Assembly: GCA_964519985.1 (NCBI GenBank)
Contig: CAZFMF010000006.1
Location: 1 to 64,000, forward strand
Direction: 5' to 3'
Source of the DNA: JAIEOG01 sp964519985
Lineage (GTDB): Bacteria; Bdellovibrionota; FAC87; UBA2466
DNA: 64,000 nucleotides
Positions 57,034 through 64,000 of this stretch are shown one piece after another. A program made the translations under genes and the position numbers. The notes under the pieces were generated by a model. It ran no database searches. It was not told the origin of the DNA and saw only the letters and a program-made list of their open reading frames with translations. Positions within the stretch are counted from its first letter, which is position 1, and each line of letters begins with the position of its first letter.

Positions 57034-58128
57034 ATGGCCGGAGCATCCGACGAATCACAAGATGACCGCACCGAAACGGCAACGTCGTTTCGGCGTGAAG
57101 AGTTTCGTAAGCAGGGGATCGTGGCCCAGAGCCGCGAAGTCCTGACTGTCATCCTTTTTGTTTCGGTGGGGGCGGCACTTTATCTCCTGGGTGGGCATTT
57201 TCTTCGGCAGTTCACGGAACTCTCGATGCCGAGCTTTCAGTTTTCCGCGATCGAGATTTGGACCCCCAAGATCGCCCACGAGTGGTTAGTGCGTTGTGTG
57301 GTGGCCTGGATCACGATGGTCGCGCCCCTCTTTGGAGTCGTGGTTGTGGCCGCCCTACTCGGCGGCGTCGTCCAGGTCGGATTCCACATGACCGCCGAAC
57401 CTCTTTCGCCGAATTGGGATCGCATCAATCCGGTGAAGGGGTTTCAGCGCCTGTTTTCCCTCGATTCCGCGACCGAGGCCCTAAAGGCCTTTGTGAAGAT
57501 GGCGGTCGTTTTCGGGGTGGCGTGGAGTTTTTTCAAGTCGCGCGCGGCCACCGCGGGCCATTACTTTCAGCGCAGTGTGCCCGAGCTCTCGACACTCCTG
57601 CTCGGCGATCTCGCACGACTGTTCTTCACGATTGCGGCCGCCCTCGGCGCTTTCGCCGCCCTGGATTATTTCTATCAGCGCTACCGCATCGAAAAGCAGA
57701 TGCGCATGACCAAGCGCGAGGTCAAGGAAGAGTACAAACTGCGAGAAGGGGACCCCATGATCAAGTCCCGAATCCGCAGTGCCCAGCGCCGGATCGCGCG
57801 CCGTCGGATGATGGAAGCCATTCCGAAGGCCGATGTGGTCGTGACCAACCCGACCCATTACGCCGTCGCGTTGAAGTACGAGCAGGGCAAGCATGAGGCC
57901 CCGCGGGTCGTCGCCAAGGGCGTAGATTTCCTGGCCCTGCGGATTCGGGAATTGGCCAAGAGTGCCAATGTGCCGATCGTGGAAAACAAGCCGCTGGCGC
58001 GCGCGCTCTATAAGCAGATTCCGATTGGGAAGCAGATTACGAAAGACCTCTACACCGCGGTCGCGCAAGTTCTGAGCTACGTCTACCGCGTGCGGGGCAT
58101 GCAGTCCGCCATGGGGGCAACCGTTTAG
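57034..58128 (+). CDS. flhB: Flagellar export switch protein FlhB
   Basis: This 364-residue protein has four membrane helices in the first 210 residues, then a cytoplasmic domain. The self-cleaving NPTH motif is at Asn272-Pro273 (VVTNPTHYAVAL). FlhB changes export from rod/hook to filament subunits when the hook is complete. An acidic/Arg-rich N-terminus (DESQDDRTETAT) is typical. A 128-base gap with a repeat separates it from flhA. Confidence 0.97.
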   Translation: MAGASDESQDDRTETATSFRREEFRKQGIVAQSREVLTVILFVSVGAALYLLGGHFLRQFTELSMPSFQFSAIEIWTPKIAHEWLVRCVVAWITMVAPLFGVVVVAALLGGVVQVGFHMTAEPLSPNWDRINPVKGFQRLFSLDSATEALKAFVKMAVVFGVAWSFFKSRAATAGHYFQRSVPELSTLLLGDLARLFFTIAAALGAFAALDYFYQRYRIEKQMRMTKREVKEEYKLREGDPMIKSRIRSAQRRIARRRMMEAIPKADVVVTNPTHYAVALKYEQGKHEAPRVVAKGVDFLALRIRELAKSANVPIVENKPLARALYKQIPIGKQITKDLYTAVAQVLSYVYRVRGMQSAMGATV

Positions 58129-58152
58129 CCGTCACCGTGAGGGCGTAGCCCC

Positions 58153-58256
58153 GTCATTGCGAGGGCCGCAGGCCCGAAGCAAGCTCGCAGCGCGAAGCGC
58201 TCCGGGTTTGCTTCGTCGTTTCGCTCCTCGCAATGACCGGTCGGCCTCGTAATGAC
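58153..58256. repeat. GTCATTGCGAG-type repeat between flhB and flhA
   Basis: Starts GTCATTGCGAGGGCCGC, contains GAAGCAAGCTCGCAGC, a CCTCGCAATGAC end and a further partial end CCTCGTAATGAC. It fills most of the gap in the flagellar operon and stops just before the GGGAG ribosome site of flhA. Confidence 0.85.
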
Positions 58257-58267
58257 AGGGAGAGTAT

Positions 58268-60349
58268 ATGGCTGAAGCGACGGAAAAACTCGGAGTAAAT
58301 CGGATCCTGCGGCACAGCGATATTTTTCTCGCGTTGGGCCTGCTCGGGACGCTGGTGGTGATGATCCTTCCGATGCCGCCCTGGCTCTTGGATCTGCTGC
58401 TCGTGAGCAGCTTTACGCTCAGTATCGCCATCCTTTTGGTCTCGGTTTATGCCCAACGCCCGTTGGACTTCTCGGTCTTCCCCACCATCTTGCTCTTTGC
58501 GACGCTTTTTCGCTTAGCGCTCAACGTGGCCAGCACGCGCCTGGTGCTGATGAATGGGCACGAGGGCACGGCGGCGGCTGGGCACGTCATTGAAACCTTC
58601 GGCAACTTCGTGGTGGGCGGGAGTTATATCGTCGGTACCGTCGTTTTCCTGCTGCTGATCATCATCAACTTCATTGTGATCACCAAAGGTTCCGGTCGCG
58701 TCGCGGAAGTGGCCGCTCGTTTCGTCTTGGACGCGATTCCGGGTAAGCAGATGAGTATCGACGCGGATTTGAGTGCCGGCGTCATTGACCGTGAAGAAGC
58801 GCAAGCCCGCCGCAAGAAGGTAGAAGAAGAAGCCGACTTCTACGGAGCCATGGACGGTGCCAGCAAATTCGTCCGCGGAGATGCCATTGCCGGTATCTTG
58901 ATTACGCTCGTCAATATCCTGGGCGGTTTGGCCATTGGTGTGCTGCAAAAAGGTTTGGGGATCGCCGAAGCGGCCCAGGTTTACACGCTCATGACGATCG
59001 GGGACGGTTTGGTCACCCAGATCCCGTCCCTGATTGTTTCCACTGCAGCCGGTATCGTGGTGACCCGCGCGGCCAGTGGCAATGAGCTCTCTAAGGAAGT
59101 CACAAAGCAGATCCTCTTTCAGCCCCGCGCGATGGGATTCACCTGCGCGATTCTCGTAATCTTCGCGCTGCTGCCGGGTATTCCGGCGACGCCCTTTCTC
59201 ACGTTGGCCACGATCTTGGGTTCGGTTTCGTATATCGCCTCCCAACAAAAGAAGAGCGAAGAAAAAGTGAAGGTGGAAAAAGAACGCAAGGACGCCGAAA
59301 CCGCCGCCAATGATACTTCGGCTCCGCCGGAGGTCGATACCTTGGAGCTGCAGCTGGGTTACGGTCTGGTCGGGCTCGTCGAGGGTGAAGCCAAAGGCGA
59401 TCTGGTGGAACGCGTTTTCCAACTGCGCAAGGAGTTTGCGAAAGAGTTGGGAATTGTCGTTCCCAAGGTCCGGATCAAAGATAATTTGGAACTTCAACCC
59501 GCCGAATATTCGCTGCTCATCAAGGGCGTTTCCGTCGGGGGTGGGGAACTCATGGCGGGTTATCTTTTGGCCATGGATCCGGGCGGCGCGGATGCCGAAA
59601 TGCCCGGCATTGCGACCAAGGAGCCGGTCTTCGGGTTGCCGGCGCTCTGGATTCAAGAAAAACAGCGCGAGCGCGCGCAAATCGCCGGTTACACCGTGGT
59701 CGACAGTTCGACCGTGATTGCCACGCACTTGTCGGAAATTATCCGCAAACACTCCCACGAACTCTTGGGACGCCAGGCCTTACACACGCTCATCGATCAA
59801 ATCGAGAAGAATCATCCCAAGGTGATCGAAGAGCTGAACAAGCATCTGAGCTTAGGGATCGTGCTGAAGGTCGTTCAGAACCTGTTGCGGGAAAACGTGC
59901 CCGTGCGCGACTTGCTAACCATTCTGGAGACCTTGGCCAATCATGCGCCCAGCCAGAAGGATCCCGAAGTGCTCACCGAGTACGTTCGCATTGCGCTTTC
60001 GCGCACCATTACCCAGCGCCTTTCGGGGCCGGGACAAGAAATGGAAGTGCTGACGATGGAACCGGGACTGGAAGATCAGTTGCTGCGTTCCTACCAACGC
60101 AATGAGAGCGGGCCAACCCTGCAAATGGAGCCCGGTCTTTATGAGCGTCTGGTAAAGGGCGTGCAAGCCGCGCTGGAAAAAACGGTTTTCAATTCGGGAA
60201 CCCCCATCTTGCTTTGCCACCCTTTGATCCGGGCGCAGCTGAAAAAGCAGATTGAGCGCTATGTTCCGAATCTCATCGTCGTTTCGGCCAACGAGATTGC
60301 GAGCTTCGCGCGTGTGCGCTTGGTCGGTGCGGTTTCGGCCGCGGTCTAA
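58268..60349 (+). CDS. flhA: Flagellar export protein FlhA
   Basis: This 693-residue protein has eight membrane helices in the first 320 residues, with the cytoplasmic FHIPEP-type loop (LDAIPGKQMSIDADLSAG, DREEAQARR, EADFYGAMDGASKFVRGDA). The large C-terminal domain (about 350-693) binds chaperone-substrate complexes. It forms the nonameric export ring. The start follows GGGAG immediately after the repeat, and flhF follows after 18 bases. Confidence 0.97.
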   Translation: MAEATEKLGVNRILRHSDIFLALGLLGTLVVMILPMPPWLLDLLLVSSFTLSIAILLVSVYAQRPLDFSVFPTILLFATLFRLALNVASTRLVLMNGHEGTAAAGHVIETFGNFVVGGSYIVGTVVFLLLIIINFIVITKGSGRVAEVAARFVLDAIPGKQMSIDADLSAGVIDREEAQARRKKVEEEADFYGAMDGASKFVRGDAIAGILITLVNILGGLAIGVLQKGLGIAEAAQVYTLMTIGDGLVTQIPSLIVSTAAGIVVTRAASGNELSKEVTKQILFQPRAMGFTCAILVIFALLPGIPATPFLTLATILGSVSYIASQQKKSEEKVKVEKERKDAETAANDTSAPPEVDTLELQLGYGLVGLVEGEAKGDLVERVFQLRKEFAKELGIVVPKVRIKDNLELQPAEYSLLIKGVSVGGGELMAGYLLAMDPGGADAEMPGIATKEPVFGLPALWIQEKQRERAQIAGYTVVDSSTVIATHLSEIIRKHSHELLGRQALHTLIDQIEKNHPKVIEELNKHLSLGIVLKVVQNLLRENVPVRDLLTILETLANHAPSQKDPEVLTEYVRIALSRTITQRLSGPGQEMEVLTMEPGLEDQLLRSYQRNESGPTLQMEPGLYERLVKGVQAALEKTVFNSGTPILLCHPLIRAQLKKQIERYVPNLIVVSANEIASFARVRLVGAVSAAV

Positions 60350-60367
60350 AACTTTTAAGGAGACGCC

Positions 60368-61489
60368 ATGAACATCCGCAAGTTCGAGGCTGGTTCATTT
60401 GAGGAAGCACTAAGCCGGGTGAAACAAGAGCTGGGGCCCGAAGCCTTGATCTTGTCGTCCGAAGAAAAGAAACGCGGTTGGTTTCACAAACCGATCGTGG
60501 AGATCACGGCGGCCTTTGAGGTGAAGGAAGAGGCGGCGATCGACGATTCGGCATTGGAAAAAGTATTTCCCCACCGCCGCCGCAATGCCCCGGCCGCGGC
60601 AGAGATGGAGCGAAAGGCCAAGAGCCGGGAAGCGGCCGTGCCGCTCCGGTCGGCCGCACACGTCCCCGCCGAAAAGCGGGTTCGCAATATCGATTCCGTG
60701 GAACGCTCCTTTCACGCGATGGGCGTCGGGGATGAGGCCGCCCGTGAATTCGCACGCCAGATCATTTTCGACTACCCCAAGAAGGACCGGGATGACGGCG
60801 CGTTCCTGGAAAAAATCCAGGCCAAGCTCCTGGGCGCGGGCCTTAAGACCTTGGGGGCCGATGTTTTTCAAAACCGCCGCACTTGGGCGGCCGTGGGCCA
60901 GCCCGGCTCGGGCAAAACCAGTTTGATGGTGAAGCTCGCGCTCCAGCTGAAAGCGCAGGGACAGGAAGTGTGTTTGGCGAGCTGCGACAGTCGCAAGGTG
61001 GTCGGGCGCCATGAGCTCGCGGCTTACGCCAAACTGATTGGCGTTCCGTTTCACGCCGGTAGCACCGCCGAGCGCAAGGGGAGTCAAGTCTTGTTGCTCG
61101 ACACGCCTTCCGTCGCTCCGGAACAGGGCGAACTGTATCGGGTGGTGGAAAAAAGCTGCCGCGATGCCAGCACGGTGATTGTGCTCGATGCCGGCCAGCG
61201 TTTGAGCGAATTGCTACGAACCGTGGAGCGTTTTAGCCGTTTGGCGCCGGTGGCGCTGGCGTTTACGCGCCTGGATCTCGTGGCGCAGGCCGGAGTGGTT
61301 TACGACGTGCTTAAGCAGACCAAACTTCCCCTTTTGGGACTTTCCGTTTCTCACGCTTTCTCCACCGCGTTCCGATTTTTTGAGTCGGCATCGTTGGCGA
61401 AGTACATCGTGCGCAAGCCGATCGAGGGAATGGAACAGCAAATGATTATCGAAGCGGCGACGTTGTTTGATCGGGAAGCGACGATTTAA
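60368..61489 (+). CDS. flhF: Flagellar placement GTPase FlhF
   Basis: This 373-residue SRP-type GTPase sets the site of polar flagella. The N-terminal B domain begins MNIRKFEAGSFEEALSRVK. A linker and helical N domain precede the G domain, with P-loop GQPGSGKTS near residues 178-186. The G3 region reads LLLDTPSVAP rather than the usual DTAGR, and G4 is TRLD rather than TKxD. These changes may lower GTP hydrolysis or nucleotide specificity. An AAGGAG site precedes the ATG. FlhG follows after ten bases. Confidence 0.92.
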   Translation: MNIRKFEAGSFEEALSRVKQELGPEALILSSEEKKRGWFHKPIVEITAAFEVKEEAAIDDSALEKVFPHRRRNAPAAAEMERKAKSREAAVPLRSAAHVPAEKRVRNIDSVERSFHAMGVGDEAAREFARQIIFDYPKKDRDDGAFLEKIQAKLLGAGLKTLGADVFQNRRTWAAVGQPGSGKTSLMVKLALQLKAQGQEVCLASCDSRKVVGRHELAAYAKLIGVPFHAGSTAERKGSQVLLLDTPSVAPEQGELYRVVEKSCRDASTVIVLDAGQRLSELLRTVERFSRLAPVALAFTRLDLVAQAGVVYDVLKQTKLPLLGLSVSHAFSTAFRFFESASLAKYIVRKPIEGMEQQMIIEAATLFDREATI

Positions 61490-61499
61490 GGAGACGGTC

Positions 61500-62306
61500 A
61501 TGGCCAGAGTAATTTCTTTCGCGAGCGGCAAGGGTGGAGTGGGAAAGACGAGCTTGGTGACCAATCTCGGTTGTCTGTACGCGGCCGCCGGGCGGCGCGT
61601 TTTGCTGATCGACGGAGACTGGAGTCTCGGGAAATTAAGTATCACGCTGGGTGTCAAACCGCAGGCCACGATCGATAAGGTCTTGAAGGGAGAAGTTTCG
61701 CTACTCGATGCGATTGAGCCGGTCCGTGAACGCTTAAGCCTCATCGCTTCTCCATCGGGACGCATCGGCTTTGAGGAACTCGATGAAGCGACGCGTAACG
61801 GGTTGTTCTACCAGCTCGATCAGCTCTCCAATCTTCATGATCTCATTCTCTTGGACCATTCTTCGGGGATTCACTTCGGCGTCCTGCAATTTGCCGCCGC
61901 AGCGCACCAGCATGTGATTGTGACGACGGGCGAGCCTACAAGTTACACGGATGCGTATGCTATAATGAAACTGTTGTCGAAGCGCTTTGGGGTACGCCGT
62001 TTCGGTTTGCTGGTGACGATGAGCGAGAATCAACCGGAGACCGAAAAGGTGATCGCGCGCTTTAGGGATGTGACTGAGAATAATCTGGGTGTTCGCGTCG
62101 GTCTCGTCGACATCATCCCCTGGGAGCAAAAGATGGCGGAGGCCATTCGCTACCAGCAGCCGTTCGTAGAACGGTATCCAACTCACGAACTCACGCGGCG
62201 ATTTCGTCGCGTCACTCAGGAGTTGGAGCGCATGCCCCTCGACGTTTCTTCCGGGTTGAAATTCTTCTCGAGCGAGCCAGCTTCAATAACGATGGGGCCC
62301 ACATGA
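61500..62306 (+). CDS. flhG: Flagellar number regulator FlhG (MinD-like ATPase)
   Basis: This 268-residue ParA/MinD-family ATPase has the deviant Walker A GKGGVGKTSLVTNLG, LIDGDWSLGKLS (in place of DLGNLGN-like) and LLDHSSGI (in place of DTGAGI). It lacks the extra N-terminal DQAxxLR motif that in some species stimulates FlhF. It limits flagellar number with FlhF. The start at 61500 follows AAGGAG; the open frame to 61467 overlaps flhF and is dropped. It overlaps fliA (ATGA). Confidence 0.92.
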   Translation: MARVISFASGKGGVGKTSLVTNLGCLYAAAGRRVLLIDGDWSLGKLSITLGVKPQATIDKVLKGEVSLLDAIEPVRERLSLIASPSGRIGFEELDEATRNGLFYQLDQLSNLHDLILLDHSSGIHFGVLQFAAAAHQHVIVTTGEPTSYTDAYAIMKLLSKRFGVRRFGLLVTMSENQPETEKVIARFRDVTENNLGVRVGLVDIIPWEQKMAEAIRYQQPFVERYPTHELTRRFRRVTQELERMPLDVSSGLKFFSSEPASITMGPT

Positions 62307-63079
62307 CGACGCCGATCCGCAAGTACAACGAAGGTAAGAAGAAGATTGATAAGCGGACGAAAGAAAAGCTCATCAAGGAGTACGCGCCGCTCATCAAATT
62401 CATTGCCCAGAAAATCGCGGTGCGTTTGCCTTCGAATATCGAATTCGATGACCTCGTCTCCAGCGGCGTGATTGGTTTGATGGATGCGATCGATAAATAC
62501 GATCCGTCCCGCGACAACAAATTTAAGACTTATGCGGAATTTCGTATCCGCGGCGCCATTCTCGATGAATTGCGCGCGCAGGACTGGGTGCCCCGTTCGG
62601 TGCGAGAAAAGGCGAAGCAGCTCGAGCGCGCTCACGTGCGCCTGGAGCAGAAACTGCGCCGTTTGCCAACGGAAGACGAACTCACCGAAGAACTGAAGAT
62701 CTCGAAGGAAGAGTATTACGATCTGCTCAATCAGGTGAAATCGGTTTCGATCTTAAGTCTCGACGAAGCGGGCAGCTTCAATAGCAGCGATCGCAAGAGC
62801 ATTCTCAGTTTGCTCGAGAGCTGCAAGATTCCCAGCCCCTTGGCCCAGCTGAATTTGAAGGGGCTTAAGGAAGTCGTGACGAAGGCCATTGAAAGCCTGC
62901 CGGAAAAGCAGCGATTGGTGCTGAGTCTCTACTACTACGAAGATTTGAACTTGAAAGAAATTGGCGACGTATTGGAAGTGACCGAAAGCCGCGTCTCCCA
63001 ATTGCACACCCAAGCCATTTTGTGGCTGCGGCGCAAACTGCGATCTTATTTCGACGAGATTGGGGAAGAGACGCCCTAA
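62303..63079 (+). CDS. fliA: Flagellar sigma factor FliA (sigma-28)
   Basis: This 258-residue protein has sigma-70 family regions 2 (FDDLVSSGVIGLMDAIDKYD, then FKTYAEFRIRGAILDELR), 3 (VREKAKQLERAHVRL) and 4 (LPEKQRLVLSLYYYEDLNLK, VTESRVSQLHTQA). The absence of region 1.1 and the match to region 2 of FliA/WhiG fit sigma-28. It is expected to drive the flagellin genes at 3510-7194. FlgM, its usual anti-sigma factor, is not in the window. It is last in the flagellar operon. Confidence 0.96.
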   Translation: MTTPIRKYNEGKKKIDKRTKEKLIKEYAPLIKFIAQKIAVRLPSNIEFDDLVSSGVIGLMDAIDKYDPSRDNKFKTYAEFRIRGAILDELRAQDWVPRSVREKAKQLERAHVRLEQKLRRLPTEDELTEELKISKEEYYDLLNQVKSVSILSLDEAGSFNSSDRKSILSLLESCKIPSPLAQLNLKGLKEVVTKAIESLPEKQRLVLSLYYYEDLNLKEIGDVLEVTESRVSQLHTQAILWLRRKLRSYFDEIGEETP

Positions 63080-63970
63080 ATGCATTCGGAAGTCAGCGAA
63101 TTCCTGCAGTACGTTTCCGCTGAAAAGGGGCTAGCGACCAATACCCGCCTCGCCTACGAGCGAGACCTCGAACAATTCACCGTTTTTGCCCGAGTCAAGC
63201 GCCTGGAGCTCGAAACGATCCGGCTGGCCGAATTGCGCGACTTTTTGGCCCATCTGCGCGGCCGCGAAGTTTCGGCCCGTTCCATTGCGCGCAAAGTTTC
63301 GGCGCTCAAACAGTTTTTTCAGTTCCTGATGCGGGAAGGGCGAATCCAAGCCAATCCCGCCGAGCTGCTCACGGTGCTGGTGAAAACCAAGCGCTTGCCT
63401 AAGCACCTCACCATCGAGGAAAGCTTTGCGCTGATTGATTCGGCGCGGGGGGATTCCCCTTCGGGGATTCGGGATCGGGCGATGCTGGATTTTTGGTATG
63501 CCACCGGTAGTCGGGTGAGCGAGCTGGCGGGAGTCCGGGCCGATGACTTCGATTGGCAAGGCGGCCTGGTGCGCTTGCGCGGTAAGGGCGGGCGCGAGCG
63601 CTGGGTGCCGCTCAATCAAGAAGCATTGCAATGGGCCGAGCGGTATCGGGCCGTCCGCCACGAGTGGATTCGGGCCAGCGGGCTTACCGAAGCGGAAGTT
63701 TTCTTTTTAACGGATCGGTACACACCCTTCACGCGCCAAGCCCTTTGGAAATGGCTGCAGAAGCAGGCCAAGATCGCGGGTATTCGCCGGAAAGTTTGGC
63801 CGCATATGATCCGTCACAGTTTTGCAACCCACGTGCTTCAGGGCGGAGCCGATTTGCGCACCGTTCAAGAACTCTTGGGGCATCGTTCGATCAGTACCAC
63901 TGAGATGTACACGCATCTCAATGTCGAAAATCTCAAGACGATGCAGCGCAAGTTTCACCCTCGTTCCTAG
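63080..63970 (+). CDS. xerD: Tyrosine recombinase XerC/XerD
   Basis: This 296-residue recombinase has the N-terminal SAM-like core-binding domain (about 1-85) and catalytic domain with Arg145 (ATGSRVSEL), HMIRHSFATH, LLGHRSISTTEMYTH and nucleophile Tyr277. Length and the HxLR/GH motifs fit chromosome-dimer resolution enzymes, although XerC versus XerD cannot be decided. Its ATG follows the fliA stop directly, without a gap. That is unusual and suggests read-through from the flagellar operon. Confidence 0.93.
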   Translation: MHSEVSEFLQYVSAEKGLATNTRLAYERDLEQFTVFARVKRLELETIRLAELRDFLAHLRGREVSARSIARKVSALKQFFQFLMREGRIQANPAELLTVLVKTKRLPKHLTIEESFALIDSARGDSPSGIRDRAMLDFWYATGSRVSELAGVRADDFDWQGGLVRLRGKGGRERWVPLNQEALQWAERYRAVRHEWIRASGLTEAEVFFLTDRYTPFTRQALWKWLQKQAKIAGIRRKVWPHMIRHSFATHVLQGGADLRTVQELLGHRSISTTEMYTHLNVENLKTMQRKFHPRS

Positions 63971-64000
63971 TCATTGCGAGGCCCGCAGGGCCGAAGCAAT
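63970..64000. repeat. GTCATTGCGAG-type repeat, cut by window end
   Basis: Begins with the last base of the xer stop codon: GTCATTGCGAGGCCCGC, then GAAGCAAT at the window edge. Confidence 0.75.

Noticed and set aside
58514..59758. Long minus-strand ORF (414 codons) opposite flhA
   Set aside because: Fully antisense to a strongly conserved gene; His/Arg/Asp-rich shadow composition and no domain signal.

Overview
The window looks like a chromosomal segment of a GC-rich, motile Gram-negative bacterium. The best guess is a member of the Bdellovibrionota or a related deltaproteobacterial lineage. Reasons: a complete flagellar export and switch operon ending in flhF-flhG-fliA, three tandem two-domain flagellins, many multidomain histidine kinases, several Sec-exported outer-membrane barrels, a FecR/Fn3/barrel protein, and a family of GTCATTGCGAG-type intergenic repeats. 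Taxonomy is inferred from gene content only; no rRNA or tRNA gene was seen.

Layout. 1-3434: end of dprA, smg and topA. 3510-7194: three flagellin genes on the minus strand, separated by long intergenic stretches with candidate sigma-28 promoters, paired palindromes and large inverted repeats. 7457-11948: an outer-membrane barrel, then a tight acyl-CoA/leucine-degradation operon (free-standing biotin carrier, HMG-CoA lyase, enoyl-CoA hydratase, carboxyltransferase) and a secreted protein. 12258-14753: an HNH nuclease coupled to an SGNH hydrolase, and a small secreted protein. 14924-19463: B12-dependent methionine synthase MetH overlapping a short MetE-core-like protein. 19528-21745: AzlCD exporter and a CNT nucleoside transporter. 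21830-24505: a four-PAS hybrid kinase.

24623-29569 is an Mla/MCE lipid-transport operon with two different ATPases, two different permeases, one MCE protein and an outer-membrane barrel. The degenerate positions in the two ATPases fall in the same composite ATP site, which suggests an asymmetric heterodimer. 29636-33867: a sensor kinase overlapping full-length metE. 33952-36736: MiaE with a glycosyltransferase-like protein, a probably broken small secreted gene and a PilZ-like protein. 36811-44160: an inverted hybrid kinase, the FecR/Fn3/barrel protein, and a kinase coupled to a glycine-rich secreted protein. 44335-50765: secreted and surface proteins, including a repeat protein with cysteine pairs, a small HTH protein, a FliL-like protein and a Tyr-rich lipoprotein. 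50762-52099: astB.

52394-63079 is one flagellar operon (fliLMNOPQR-flhBAFG-fliA), preceded by a near-consensus sigma-54 promoter. It makes the export gate, C-ring parts, the polar-placement pair FlhF/FlhG and the sigma-28 factor that probably drives the flagellins at the other end of the window. A XerC/D recombinase follows directly. Short repeats have inserted inside this operon at the fliN-fliO junction and between flhB and flhA.
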